Below, piece by piece: positions 1 through 12,490 of a stretch of DNA of 64,000 nt. The notes under the pieces were generated by a model. It saw only the letters and a program-made list of their open reading frames with translations. It was not told where the DNA came from and searched no databases. The stretch lies in contig NC_049901.1 of the NCBI RefSeq assembly GCF_001411555.2, positions 14,113,190 to 14,177,189 on the forward strand, given 5' to 3'. A program made the translations under genes and the position numbers. Position 1 is the stretch's first letter; each line of letters opens with the position of its first letter. This DNA is from Juglans regia. Taxonomy: Eukaryota > Streptophyta > Magnoliopsida > Fagales > Juglandaceae.

Positions 1-430
1 TAATGTTCAAACGTGAAGTTTTTTTTTTATAATTAAAATCTGTCATAGAAAGTAACGTTCGCATGTAAAAATTAACGTTCGAACGTTAACCCGACTAATT
101 AACATTCGAACATAAAAAAATTAGACGTTCATTGTTTTTGCTTCACATGTTTAATATGAACGTTTGCTTGGAGACGTTTGAATGTAGCATTTAGATGTTA
201 ATGGCAAAAACGTTCGAACGTAAAATGTTTAACATTCGGATGTTGGGTTGTCGTTCGAATGTATCTATTCTAGTCATTCAAACGTTTAGATCGATTATGG
301 GTGGAAATGTTCAAACGGAGTGACTTACATTCGAACTTTTTGTTGGAATTCGGTGGTATTATGTTCGAGCGTTGGTTAAAATGTGAAGCCATATTTGAAC
401 GTTTGTTCTTTACATTCAAATGTACTGATC
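1..430. repeat. CACTA subterminal repeat block (left)
   Basis: Dense copies of 10-12 base motifs close to ACGTTCGAACGT and half-sites (ACGTTCGAA, TTCAAACG) occur in both orientations. Such arrays are the usual TNPA-type binding region next to CACTA ends. The terminus itself is outside the window. Confidence 0.7.
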
Positions 431-721
431 ATAAATACTAATTTAATAAAATTAAAAAGCATATAAATTATACCATATTACACCATAAATATAACAACTA
501 ATAATGTCTTATAGAGTTGCAAAACTAGACAATAAAAATTTCTATTAATGATAATGATATATTCATTTCTTCTTCTCCTCGCCCACCGCGATACTGCTGA
601 AGTGGTATAACACATTTCATCTAGACCAACATCTCCTTATTGTCTCATTATGGTCTCTTTGTCGCTTTTGCAAACTCATCTTTAAATCAGACTATCGCGA
701 TAAGAGAGACTCCAACTCCTA
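431..721. other. Non-coding stretch of CACTA 3' region
   Basis: AT-rich sequence between the subterminal repeats and the TNPA-like fragment. No open frame or clear repeat was recognised; it probably includes 3' parts of the accessory gene on the minus strand. Confidence 0.4.
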
Positions 722-1003
722 TTGTCTTGACTTTATTTGCTCAATTTCTTGGCTTGCTGCATCTAAATCTTTGGTAAGATTATTAATTTCTGAAGTCGTG
801 GTCATAGAGGATGAACCAACACACTTGAAAGAATGTCCCAAACCTCTTACCAAACCAGACTCGCTTCCTAGCACTTGCATGAATATGTCTATGTCACTAG
901 GAGAGGGTTCCTCAGAGGCTGACTGCATTTCAATATTTTTTGCTGCAATTACAAAGAAATCACACAATAAGTAATATATTAAAATAAATGAGGAATCAAA
1001 CAT
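722..1003 (-). pseudogene. TNPA-like CACTA accessory protein fragment
   Basis: A minus-strand open stretch encodes the pattern 'DIFMQVLG...GLVRGLGHSFK...GSSS' followed by an acidic, probably coiled-coil tail ('EINNLTKDLDAASQEIEQIKSRQ', in part). This arrangement (VLG-x-VRGLG-x-GSSS, then a glutamate-rich helix) is typical of plant En/Spm accessory proteins that bind the subterminal repeats. The upstream part of the same gene probably lies in 1050-1850 but is too broken for me to follow. No convincing start codon is visible. In this family the partner gene lies downstream of TNP2 on the same strand, as seen here. It is a remnant, not a working gene. Confidence 0.55.
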
Positions 1004-1934
1004 AATATGTATTCACATGTTGTATAATTTATTCATTGAAAATAACCTTACTTACATAATTAACTTTAGCGACAGGATCAATCCACTCAATGTGCTCATT
1101 AATGTGAGTAGCAGCATATATATGAATGAGGGAGAAATTTTCAAGATAATCAAATTTCTAACAAAGCCACGTTAGTAATTTGAAAAAAAATGTTAATATT
1201 TAAATAAAAGAATATGATAAAAGTGAGTGAATTTTAATAACTTATTAATTACTATTTTATCGGCAAGATGTTGGAATGACCTTGAACTGGCACGATGGTG
1301 GATTGTCAAAGTCGTTCTATTATGTACATTGATAGAACTTAAGTGCTACAAGATTAATTAAGAATGTTAATTATAATATATGAAACTAATATATTAGTGT
1401 ATAAGTTTTAGGAGATAAATTTAGAATACCTGATAATCTAAACTTGCGAAAAGATCACAACACTTCCTTCAATCGTCTAACTTCATTTTCTGAAAAGGGG
1501 ATTGAACAGTCTCTTCCAACCTCTTATATTCCTTGAAGTGGTCATGACATCATCCCTTGTGACGATGAAATAATGTAGCCATTAACTCATTCACAGTTCA
1601 CACATTCTCGCTACAGCCAAAATTGAGGTCGAATTCATCCAAAAAAGTTAATTGCGTAAAAAAATATGAAATCAAAATATCTCTAAATTTAGTATTACAT
1701 ACAAACTCACCAGCACACGACTCTGAATGTGATCCTTAACCTCATTCAGAACATCTATCCATGATCGCACATAAAATGGGGCATAAGCTCGAACTAATGT
1801 GCCGACATAAGAGGAAAACGATGTTGCACTATCATCCACTCCCCAATGAAGTTATTAGGAGTGTTGACTTTAATTTTTCCGTACCTTTTATTTTTTTTAA
1901 GAGTAAAGTCACGTGTGAACCCATGTTCACGACG
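1004..1934 (-). other. Degenerate CACTA internal region
   Basis: Located between the TNPA-like fragment and the DUF4216 part of TNP2. Short open pieces occur on the minus strand but no domain could be named. It probably holds the 5' exons and introns of the accessory gene. Confidence 0.35.
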
Positions 1935-2852
1935 TGATATGTCTTATAATATCACGTATGACATCATAATAGTCAGTACCATCTGTTCCATGACTTCCAT
2001 AGACCAACACACCACAATTTTGCTTCTTTCTATTACGTTCATAGGTCATAGTATGAAATCTATAATCTTGAACCGTGCATACAATGTATCAAAGTGCTCT
2101 GTGTGTGGGACCACGGGCTAAGGCATGCAATTCAAAAGTAACTGATGCAGGATAATGAGCGCGTTGTTCCAAGAACTAACAATTGAAATAGTAACAAAAT
2201 TATTAAAAGTTACCAAGAATTAAAATATAATAAAAAAGATTTTGCATCACGGGACATTTAAATGCATACGCGTTGTTCAAACCATCCGATTAGTTCTTCC
2301 TCATGTCTCGCCTTTATAGTCACTACGCCTTCTGTCATAAGTTTGTCCATGTGCTCACTGTATAAAAGTACAAAAGAATAGAATATATGAACACATTCAT
2401 TATAGTAAAATTTTTTTAATTACGCAACGACATACCTGAGATAGTCAATAATCTCTCGAGAATTATTCGACATGTACACCGAACTTTCCCTGACTCTCTA
2501 CTAATTAAGTCTTATCCCCGTTTGTGTACCCAAGGAACATATATTTAAGGAAAACACTAATAGCTCCCGAGGGGGAGGAACAACAAGATCAGCATTCTGC
2601 TATTCACTGTTAAATCTTATCTCAACACTACGAAGATATAGAGAGCAAAATGTCACCTCAGCTCGGACTTTATTCCCAACAGTGCACTACAATCTACCTA
2701 AATATCTTTCAACTGGATATATCGAATAGAATTGCACAGGGCCACCTAACAGTACCTCTTGAGGTAAATGTATAGCTAAATGGACCATTATATCAAAAAA
2801 TGATGGTGAAAAGATTTGCTCGAATTTTCACAGTATAGTAGTAATCAAAATT
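1935..2852 (-). pseudogene. TNP2 transposase, C-terminal part (DUF4218 remainder and DUF4216)
   Basis: Reading the minus strand leftwards from 2852, one frame gives a DUF4218-type segment (ITTIL, a stop in place of Cys, KFEQIFSPSFFDIMVHLAIHL, then a GGPVQFYSIYPVE-like segment). Near 2320-2260 comes a HEEELIGWFEQRV-like piece. Near 2165-1935 there is a DUF4216 segment (LARGP, YRFHT, ERNRKKQNCGVLV, DYYDVIRDII). These follow the order expected in plant CACTA TNP2 proteins. The 5' continuation of the same gene is at 10429-12490, displaced by the gypsy insertion. Several stops and frame changes show it is dead. Confidence 0.75.
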
Positions 2853-4246
2853 TGATTACACCCAAAGAATAATGCGGTAGTTATAGCACAACTTTGGAGT
2901 GTTGATTCCACAGAGAGACAAATTAAAAGAATTGTAAAAAGAACAAAGAAACTAAAGAAAGAGATTAAATTATTAATGGGAAAACAAAGATTAATTTTAA
3001 ATATAAATTAAAGTGAAACAAAGTAACTAACAGAAAAAGTACTCAAATTTGACAAACAGTAAAACGTCAGAAATCCCTTGCACAAATATGGTATTTTAAT
3101 TATTCTTAATTCTTTGAATAACTCAATTGGGAACTCAATTCCTAATATTCTCAATCGGAAGGTATATATTTATAAACCAAGATCAAACCAAAGGTATCCC
3201 TTTGAAAAATCATTCACCACTTTCAAAATACGTAAATTATTATCACTATTGAGAAAATCTAACGATAACAATATACTCAGGAATCGATATTGCAGCAAAG
3301 AATTAAATCAATATAGAAAAATAATTGATCCAAACATAATCAAAGAGTCAATCCATTCAATAGAAAAAGCATGACTGAATCCATAAATAGAATAAATTCT
3401 ATGATTATTTGGAGAAAAAAACATTAACGATGAATTGAGAATGATAAAACAAAAGAATTTTAGTAATTGAAAATCAAATATATAAATCAAGAATAAAATA
3501 AAAATACGATCTAATGTGCAAGTTCATCCCTATCCCTACTTGAGAATTTAGTTACCCATAAATATAATGGACAACAAAAATCTCAAAAGAAAAATAAAGC
3601 AAACGGTGGCCATGGAAATTAATTTTAGATCTTCCTCCTTCAAACTAAGCCATCTCCCCTCTTCTCAACTCTCCAATTTCGTGCTAATGATGTGCTTAAA
3701 TAGGGTAGAAAAGAAACCCTAATGTCTTCATATTCCCGCACACAAAATCGTCTAATTTTTAGGGCTCAACTTTGCAGTCACGTACGTGTTTCAGGAATTT
3801 GAATTTGGAAATCTTTATTAGAGACAACTTTGTAGCTCTTTAAGATAACTTTCCAACACATCAAGAATCACATCAATCCAATATCTGAGCAAAAAGTTAT
3901 GATTAAAATAATAAAGTATGTACATTTTATCTCTTAGCGCATTTTGGACTTTGATCCGAATTACTATAAAACACTATCATTATCCTTATTTGAAGAATCC
4001 TACACTCGTTGAAAGTTCTTAGGTTGTTCCAACGTCTTGCCCACTTGAAAGCCCTTTGAATTTGAATGGGTTTGGACTTGCTCTTTTATAAACTCTAAAA
4101 TTAAACATAAAAATCTGCTTAGGAATATCCCAAAGTAAATAGAAAATCAATTCAAATATACACATTAATTTCAATTATTTCTATTAACATTTTAGCATTT
4201 TAGTCCAGTAATAGAGTATTTAGAATGTACTTTCATACACTCATCA
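2853..4246 (-). repeat. 3' LTR of the gypsy element
   Basis: A 1394-base direct repeat of 9036-10428, with TG at the left and CA at the right edge on the plus strand. It is followed on its inner side by a purine tract (minus strand). Short open frames inside it (e.g. 3078-3374) are also present in the other LTR and are not genes. Confidence 0.9.
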
Positions 4247-4257
4247 CACCCCCCAAC
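4247..4257 (-). other. Polypurine tract of the gypsy element
   Basis: GTTGGGGGGTG on the minus strand lies directly against the inner edge of the 3' LTR. This is the expected position for priming of plus-strand DNA synthesis. Confidence 0.7.
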
Positions 4258-5949
4258 TTGCTTATTGCTAGTCCCTAGCAATTTCTATGCTAAAGAGATG
4301 AAAGAGATGAGAATCACTAAAATAGGCCACTAATTCACATTTTCCAAATTCACATATCAAAAACAAACTAAGGAATCCAATAACCCATCAACATCAATCC
4401 ACTTATAGCAATTCACAGAGTGTGTATGTTTTCTTCAAGCTATAACCATCTCACCACTAACATTGACACATGCAACATCAAGAACGTCTCGAGTAAAATG
4501 TTCAATTCCATAACTCACAGGTATAATAGTGTTTCGTGTAAGGGCTCTCTGTATGAAGTGACAAGTGGTGTACACACAATCACATAGAGATTTAGATAAT
4601 TATGAACAAGCAACAAGCAATCATTGATCTTATGATAGAAATAATAACAAATGAGAATTCAATCATTCTTTTCAAAAGCTTACTTAGGATCAGAACGGTT
4701 AACACAAAAGGTTGTAACGTGGTTTAGGTTCGGGGCTATATGAAAAGAAATGAAAAATGATTCAAAAACTTCCAAGTACATACAAAGAGAATCTTATTAA
4801 ATATCTCAGTAGACCTCACTTGATGTACTCTCTAACTTTTCAGATCATTGAATAATGCCTCTTTTTCCTTTTCTTTTGTTTTTTCATTTTTTTTATAATT
4901 TGGTAAACAATTATGTCATCCTGGTATTTTGCTATTTCTACCTAGCCTTGGTATTTTTGCCTTTGAAGCTCACTCACTTGAACACCTTGTAACTCATGTT
5001 CTTCCATTTTCTCTCTCTCTCTCTCTCTCTTTTTAATATATATTTTGTGCAAAAAAAATAAGAATTCCACATCTAATATACTCTTGGAAGTAACAAGGGT
5101 AGAGAAAATAAGTGTATACGTTATACTCCAATGTGGAGAAGTAATGATAATGTGGGCATATGAAAATATAAAGCTACATGTGTTTATTGGCTCAAAGTTG
5201 GCTACTGGGAGTCTATGATGGAAAGGGTTAGCTTGAAAGGCTCAAACGTTGATCCTAAGTTGACCTTCGTCATATCCCAAGTATATCCACTATTTTACCA
5301 CAAACCATGTAATGATATTCTCAAAAGAAGTGTCCAATTCAACATATCAATGAACGCTTATCACAATTTATTGCATTTGTAGGCTCTCAATCATATCCAA
5401 AACTCACATTAATACTTAAGCAAAAGAGTTCTCTAGCTACATGTGTCAAACCACCATTTTACCACAAAGCTTGGATGAGTGCATTAAAGATTCTGTGAAT
5501 GCCTCAGCAAAAAATGATTATGGTGGGTTTGATGAATTCACGAAGATGGTTATGAATGAGAATGAGTACACATATGAAAAGGATAACGTGTGATGCAAAA
5601 TTAAAAAAAAAAAAGATTGACATATGAAAATATGTCACTGAGTTTCAACAAGTATTTTCAATACTAAATTTGCACCACCACCCCCAACTTAAATGAACCA
5701 TTGTTCTCAATGTTTAAGAATCAAATTTGAACGGGGAATAACTAAAAAGGGTAGAATACACTTGATGAGTGATGTGGGTAGCTCGCTAAGCACCAAAGAT
5801 GGTAACTTGAAATGACAAAATGAAACTAACCTGCAAACAAAAACAAAGGAAACAACAGCAAACAAAAAGGAAAATAAAGAAAATAAGAGAAAACAAAACA
5901 AATAAAGAAAAACATACATGCGTGGTGTGATCAAGGTTGATAGACCGGA
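4258..5949 (-). other. Non-coding 3' region of the gypsy element
   Basis: Long stretch between the integrase tail and the 3' LTR with no supportable coding frame. It includes a CT run near 5011-5032 and a second C-rich tract near 5675-5690. Elements of the Tat/Athila type commonly carry such long spacers. Confidence 0.5.
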
Positions 5950-7060
5950 TCCACAAGTGGAATGTCTTCCACTTCCGAAACTTGTCTATCAATTAATACT
6001 TTAAGACGTTGATCATTTACTTTAAAGATCCGACAATCCTTAGGATCCTCTATTTCTACTGCCCCATTTGCAAAACATTCTTCACTATAAAAGGGCCGGT
6101 CCACCTAGACCTAACTTTTCCTAGGTGCTTATCGAGTCTAAAATCATATAAGAACACTTGATCATTAGGCTTAAACGTCTCCTACCAATATTTTTATTAT
6201 GAGACGCTTTTGTTTTAACCTTATAGATTTTAAAATTCTCATAAGTATTATTTCTCAACTCCTCTAACTCGACTGACTGAAATTTTCTAAGCTTACCCTC
6301 ATTCAATTTAGAAGAAATACTATCAGGGGGAGTGTCACCTTGGTCGAGAAATGCATACTTAGGACCTGCGGGTAGTGGCTTCAATTCCAATTTAGGACTA
6401 TCCATGCTTGAAGGAATTTGCTTTTCACTTTTCTTAGACAGCTCCTCAAATTTCAATTGCCAAATATGTGGGCCATAATCCTGAGGTTCATAAAAAATAG
6501 TACAAATATCAACAACATTGGATGAATGATTCATAATATCAAACTTAGAATTAACAAGAAAATATTCAGGAGAATCAGAATTATGAGTTGTGTGAACTCC
6601 ATTGTCTATGAGTATGTCAATCATGTATGTTTGTTGGCACTCATTATCCTTGGGCTGATTACTGATGTGAAATATGTTGACCTCCATGGTCATGTTTCCA
6701 AAAGATAGTTTCATCAGTCCATTCCTGTAGTTTCTAAGTGCATTATCCATAGCAAGGAAATGTCTACCTAATATGAGAGGAATCTTAGAGTCAGAGTCAA
6801 CAATCGACTGAGTATCCAAAATTAAAAAATCAACAGGGTAGTAAAACTTGTCAATTTGGATCAAAACATCCTCAACTATCCCTCTTGGTTTCTTAACTGA
6901 ACGGTCAGCTAATTGAAGCACAACAGAAGTATGCTTAATTTCATCAAAACCAAGCTGCAAATAAATGGAATAAGGCATCAAATTTACACTAGCTCCTAAA
7001 TCTAGCAAGACTTATCCAAACTCATGATTCCCAATATTACATGCAATGGTGGGACAATCA
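5950..7060 (-). pseudogene. Gypsy pol remnant: aspartic protease fused to integrase C-terminus
   Basis: On the minus strand the frame begins in a retropepsin domain (LLDLGASVNLMPYS, catalytic D-x-G-A, later IPLILGRHFLA). It passes through a linker (KLELKPLPAGPKYAFL) that in intact elements leads into reverse transcriptase. Instead of RT it continues within about 10 residues into ELEELRNNTYENFKIYK, the integrase C-terminal region. After a frame change this continues as NDQVFLYDFRLDKHLGK and SRWTGPF. RT, RNase H and the catalytic integrase core are therefore deleted, roughly 2.5-3 kb judged from family size. A stop codon also lies just upstream of the protease motif near 7015. The protein could not support retrotransposition. 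Confidence 0.85.
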
Positions 7061-7247
7061 GGATCCTTGTATTTAGGAGGAATTCACTGTTCAATTAGAG
7101 CACTAACTTGCTCTGTTAGAAATGCTGTCTTCTTAACATGATGATTCCTCTTAACTGTACACAAATGTTTGAGAATTTTTGCATAAGTAAAAACTTGTTT
7201 AATAACATGCAAAAGAGGAAGATTGATTTTTACCTGCCTGAGGTTTT

Positions 7248-8653
7248 TCAAGATTTTCGCATACCAGATTTTAAAACTTGAGGAAATGGTACCTTAACTA
7301 GGCTTATAATTACCTCGGCTTCCTTGGGCAACTCGGCACTATCTTTGCTTTGTTCCTCTTCAACATCCTTTGACTTATCAGTTGTTGGAAAGTGTGAGGA
7401 CTTACCACTTCGTGTCACAATAGCATTGACCTCCTTCAAATTTCCTTGAGCCAAATGTTGACTTTGGGGTATGGAATGAGCTTCGGAAGGGAACTTGCCA
7501 TGCTCATTCACACTCAAGAAGCTCATGAACTTGGATACTTGGCTCTTATCTCCTTGTTTTTTTCAACAATCTGCATAATCAAAAATTCAAATTTTTGATT
7601 AGTTTTCCCATGTGCCTCAATAAAAGCATGCAAAGTGTCTTCTAAAGGACTCCTAGAAGATGAATGTGCATGATATTGTGTAAGATATGATCTAGGGGAT
7701 TGTGCAGATGGCTAGTTTTCAGACTTCCAGCTAAAATTGGGGTGATTGCGTCATCCCGGATTATAAGTATCAGAGTAAGGTGTAAAATGCTTCTTGTACA
7801 TGCCTAAGGTATTACATTGTTTTTCGTACATCTCTCTCATCTCAGCAAATGTGAGACACTCTTGGGCAAGGTGATCTACCCCGCCACACACAAAACATGG
7901 TCCAATAGACTCTACATGATTAGCCACGTGTGTTGGTTTTAACTCCTTAGTCTTTAACACATCTAGCTCCCTAATGAGCATCTCAACCTTTGCTTTTAGA
8001 TTATCCTCTTCCCTGAGATGGTAAATTCCACCACCATTTGGACTTTCTATAGGTTGTGACATATTTGTGCTCTCAGTAGCACTAGGTCCAGTTCAAGTGT
8101 AAGTTTTTTCAGCAAGCTCATTGAGGTATTCTATGGCCTCATCAGGATCTTTATGTAAGAACTCACCATTACACATCATCTCCACAAATTGGCGCTCTCT
8201 AGGAAAAAGTCCCTCATAAAAATAGTTCACTAAGCGCCAATTCTCATACCCATGGTGATGACACATACTTAACAACTCCATAAATCTCCCCCAAGACTGA
8301 TACAAAGTCTCACTATCCTTCTGTACAAAGGTGGAGATTTACCTTTTTAAAACATTGGTCTTATGTTAGGGAAAATATTTATTAAAGAAGACTTGCTTCA
8401 TCTCATTCCAAGACCCAATAGATCGGGGTCTCAGTGAGTATAGCCAACTTTTAGCTCTATCCTTCAAAGAGAAATGAAAGAAATTAAGTCTCACAATGTC
8501 ATCAATTGCATTTTGACTATGAAAAGTCGCAACTACTTCCTCAAACTCCCTAATGTGCACATATGGATTTTCATTTTCTAAGCCATGAAAAGTAAGGAGT
8601 AACTGTATCATCCTGGTTTTAAAATTCAGTTGACGAGTATTAGCTGGAAACAT
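7248..8653 (-). pseudogene. Gypsy gag polyprotein, broken
   Basis: Four minus-strand pieces in order make up a gag region. 8653-8366 holds FHGLENENPYVHIREFEEV and SLKDRAKSWLYSLRPRSIGSW, the retrotransposon gag capsid domain. 8305-8093 continues the capsid (NYFYEGL, DEAIEYLNELAE). 8062-7751 carries a zinc knuckle CFVCGGVDHLAQEC (C-x2-C-x4-H-x4-C) for RNA packaging. 7526-7248 holds NAIVTRSGK and VPFPQVLK, the linker seen before protease in Tat/Athila-like elements. Frameshifts or stops separate the pieces (e.g. near 8350, 8080 and 7550-7740). The capsid start near 8653 is preceded by the element's leader. Confidence 0.85.
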
Positions 8654-8894
8654 GATGCATGACGGTATGGTTGTGCGAGTAGGGTGGAGTTAATCATGAA
8701 GAGTTCTAATGGATTGATCCACGTGTTCACTCATTTCCTCGAGACTAGATGGATTATCAAATAAAGGACTTAAAAAACTTGATTATGACTCTTGCACAGG
8801 CCTACAAGCAAATCTACCCAAGATATCTCTATATCTGTGCATGCAAGGTAACAAAATACTAAAAGAATAAAAATACAATAAAAAGAAAGAAGAA

Positions 8895-8931
<37 letters not shown>
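8895..8931. repeat. (AAT)n microsatellite
   Basis: About twelve tandem AAT units in the untranslated leader of the gypsy element. The tyrosine-rich open frame read across it is an artefact. Confidence 0.95.
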
Positions 8932-8932
<1 letters not shown>

Positions 8933-9009
8933 AATAAGCTAAAAGAATGAACGAAATTACCGCCTTTACAAACAGTTAAAAAGAAAAACAATCTAGCAAT
9001 TCTTTTACC

Positions 9010-9030
9010 GTCTCCCTGGCAATGACGCCA
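9010..9030 (-). other. Primer-binding site of the gypsy element
   Basis: The minus strand reads TGGCGTCATTGCCAGGGAGA, just inside the 5' LTR. It is close to the complement of the tRNA-Asp 3' end (TGGCGCCGTTGCCGGGGA) used by many plant Tat/Athila elements, with three or four changes. Confidence 0.7.
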
Positions 9031-9035
9031 AAATT

Positions 9036-10428
9036 TGATTATGCCCAAAGAATAATGCGGTAGTTGTATCACAGCTTTGGGGGGTCGATTCCACAGAGTG
9101 ACAAATTAAAATAATTGTAGAAAGAACAAAAAAACTAAAAAAAGAGATTAAATTATTAATGGGAAAATAAAGATTAATTTTAAATGCAAATTAAAGTGAA
9201 ACAAATTGACTAACGGAAAAAGTACTCAACTTTGACAAACAGTAAAGCGTCAAAAATCCTTTGCACAAATATAATATTTTAATTATTCTTAATTCATTGA
9301 ATAACTCAATTGAAAACTCAATTCCTAATATTCTCAATCGGAATGTATAGATTTATAAACCAAGATCAAACCAAATGTATCCCTTTGAAAAATCATTCAC
9401 CACTTTTAAAATACATAAATTATTATCACTATTGAGAAAATCCAACGACGACAATATACTCAGAAAGCGATATTGCATCAAAGAATTAAATCAATATAGA
9501 AAAATAATTGATCCAAACATAATCAAAGAGTCAATCCATTCAATAGAAAAAGCATGACTGAATCCATAAACAGAATAAATTCTATAATTATTTGGAGAAG
9601 AAAACATTAACGATGAATTGAAAATGATAAAATAAAAGAGTTTTAGTAATTGAAAATCAAATATATAAATCAAGAATAAATTAAAAATACCATCTAAAGT
9701 GCAAGTTCATCCCTAACCTTACTTGAGAATTTAGTTACCCATAAATATAATGGACAACAAAAATCTCAAGAGAAAAAGAAAGTAAACGGTGGCCATGAAA
9801 ATTAATTTTAGATCTTCCTCCTTCAAACTGAGCCTCTTCCCTATTCTCAACTTTCCAATTTCGTGCTAATGATGTACTTAAATAAGGTAGAAAAGAAACC
9901 CTAATGTTTTCATATTCCAGCACACAAAATTGCCTAAATTTTAGGACTCAACTTGGCAGCCACTTACGCGCTTAAGAAGTCCGAATTTGGAAATCCTTAT
10001 TAGAGACAACTTTGTAGCCCTTTAAGATAACTTTCAAACACATTAAGAATCACATCAATCCAATATTTGAACGAAAAGTTATGATTAAAATAATAAAGTG
10101 TGTCCATTCTATCTCCTAGCGCTTTTTGGACTCTGATCTGAATTACTCTCAAACCCCATCATTATCGTTATTTGAAGAGTCCTACACTCGTTGAAAGTTC
10201 TTAAGTTATTCCAACGTCTTGTCCACTTGAAATTCCTTTGAATTTGAATGGGTTTGGACTTGCTCTTTTATAGACTCTGAAATTAAACAAAAAAATCTTC
10301 TTAGGAGTATCCCAAAGTAAATAGAAACTCAATTCAAGTATACACATTAATTCCAATGATTTCTACTAATATTTTAGCATTTTAGTCCAGTAATAGGGTA
10401 TTTAGAATGTACTTTCGTACACTCATCA
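9036..10428 (-). repeat. 5' LTR of the gypsy element
   Basis: A 1393-base direct repeat of 2853-4246. As the upstream LTR on the minus strand it should hold the promoter. Its outer edge (10428) abuts TNP2 coding sequence. Confidence 0.9.
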
Positions 10429-12490
10429 AATGTCTTCTTCCATCTTCCGTAATATATCTTGATTTACTACTTGAAAACACAAATCCTTGAAGAATATGCA
10501 AAGTTCGGTTATGACAACACGTACATTAGAAGTCAGCTTCTCCCGAATTCCCACTAGTAACAATTTATGCAAAAATACGTGACAATCATGATTTTTCAAT
10601 CTATTTATTTTCCAGTCATGAGAGTTGACGCATTTATCGAGATTGGAGGCATAATCATCTGGAAACTTCACACCTTACAACTATTTGCAAAAATGTATCC
10701 TCTCATTCCTTGTCATCGTAAAATATGCATGCGGTATAACCACCATGTTACATTCCACCTGTAAATACAGATTATGTTTAATTCTTTTTCTCTCATGATA
10801 TTTCTCATCTTAATCGTGTTCTTGGTCTTTTTGTTAATGCTCATCAATGTCCCTATAATATTATCATAAATATTATTCTCTATGTGAATTATATCCAGAC
10901 TAAGTTGCAACATGCAGGATGGCCAATACAGCAAGTCAAAGAAAATACTACGCCTTGCCCAATTCAATTCTATTGCATCTCATTTTCTCTTATTCTTTAA
11001 TCAACCTTTGCCAAAATTGTTCGCTTTAACTTCTAGTACTGTTCCACTATCTCGTCTATCCTCCACTCTCCCATCAAATTTAGCACATTCCCTTCGCCAT
11101 GCTTGATTTGCTAACATATACTGTCAATGGCCCATGAAATACATCTTTTGCAAATATTTTAGCCATTCACTTGCAGTTTCTTTATTACACGTAGGACACG
11201 CAAACTTCCCTTTAGTACTCTAATCGAAAAGATTCCCGTATGCTGAAAAATCATTTATTGTCCACATTACTGCACCATACATCTAAAATGTCAACGTGTA
11301 TGGATCAAAATTTCTAACTCTTGTTTCTAATAGATCTTTCAACTCTTTAATTAACAGCTGTATGAATAGGTCAAAATTATTCCCAGTTAATCTTGGGCTG
11401 AGGATAAGTAAACTTAATAGAAAGTTTGGCTTCCTCATGCACCTCCATGGTGGAAGATTATACGAAATCAACACTACGGGCCAAATGCTGTAACTTGTAC
11501 TCATATTGCCAAAGGGATTGAATCCAATCGTTGTTAGTCCTAGACGCACATTACGAGTTTTGTTACCAAATTTTGGGTATTGATCATCAAAGAATCACCA
11601 CGCAAGTGAACTGTTTTCTCCTCGTGCCACCTTATATCTTGAACTGTTTTTTACACATATATAACCTTTGCAATCCATGTTTCAGAGGGAAATAACACAA
11701 AATCTTCACTGGAATTTTTTTTTTACCCTTCCACCTTGACTCTCTGCAAATGGGACAAGCCTGTTTTTCCTCATTCTCCTTCCATAACAAAACATAATCA
11801 TTATTGCATGCATGTATGGACTTGTACTCAAACCCTAACTCATTTCTCAACTGTTTCGCTTCATAAAAAAAAAAAAAAATTGGCAATGCAAAACCTTCAA
11901 GAAGCACCTCATTAAATAAGTCCAACACCATGTTGATTGCTTTTGTCTACATCCCACACAACGACTTAATGTGAAGCAGCCACACAATAAACGATATTTT
12001 ACAGTGTTTTAAACATCCATGATAAAACTCGCGTTTTGCATCTTCCCACATTGTAGAGAAATTCTCCGATTCAATCCTTCGGTCACTTGAGTCGTCCTTG
12101 TCTATTTCATCCATAAACATCATAACTTCAATGTTACCCAACATCTCATCTATCTTATCTCGCTCATTAAAGTCATCCTGCATAGTATCTTCATCCATGT
12201 GCTGCATATCAATACCATGATCGAACAAAACCTCGGTTGGCTGTTCATATGACTCACTATGCAATACCCATTGAGTATACTCCAAATCCATGTCATTCAC
12301 AAATATATGACTTTTTACTTTATACAATTCTATAGGGCACAGATTTTTGCACCCTCGACATGGTACTTAATGTAACCGCGACTATCGGCAGAGGCTCAAG
12401 CAAAATCAATAAAGTTTCTAACTCCATATGCATACGATACGTAGTCCTTTCCAAGTCTATCGCCAAGATGCATCCAACTTTTATTCATTT
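10429..12490 (-). pseudogene. TNP2 transposase, N-terminal and core part
   Basis: Read on the minus strand this is the front of a CACTA transposase. The TAM domain near 12485-12300 shows WMHLGDRLGKDYV and, after a stop and a frameshift, PCRGCKNLCPIELYKVKSH. Then follow an acidic linker (12327-11947), a CPICRESRW/KIPVKILCYFPLKHGLQRL segment (11931-11632), GFNPFGNMSTSYSIWPVVL (11549-11283), DIIHIENNIYDNIIGTL (10967-10713) and KFPDDYASNLDKCV...SHDC...ITELCIFF (10671-10426). The piece ends in EEDI exactly at the gypsy LTR and resumes beyond 2852. Missing stretches (around 11100-11280) and frame breaks show the gene is dead. The transposase normally binds and cuts the element ends. Confidence 0.85.

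Larger units (their letters stand above)
2853..10428 (-). mobile_element. Ty3/gypsy LTR retrotransposon, internally deleted
   Basis: Two direct repeats (2853-4246 and 9036-10428) bracket gag, protease and an integrase tail read on the minus strand. On the minus strand the LTR starts TGATGAGTG and ends TAATCA. A tRNA-Asp-like primer site lies at 9010-9030 and a purine tract at 4247-4257. The element interrupts the CACTA TNP2 gene: ACATT precedes it and AATTT follows it, compatible with a 5-bp duplication that has since lost or changed a base. The first ~128 LTR bases differ at about 13 positions by eye, so the insertion is old. Most of reverse transcriptase, RNase H and the integrase core are missing, so it is non-autonomous. 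Confidence 0.9.

Noticed and set aside
771..974. Plus-strand open frame opposite the TNPA-like fragment
   Set aside because: Complementary shadow of a minus-strand remnant with recognisable CACTA protein motifs.
3078..3490. Open frames of 60-98 codons repeated at 9375-9673
   Set aside because: They lie in the two LTRs of the gypsy element and are AT-rich by-products with no domain.
8770..9072. 100-codon frame with a run of tyrosines
   Set aside because: Translation of an (AAT)n microsatellite in the gypsy leader.
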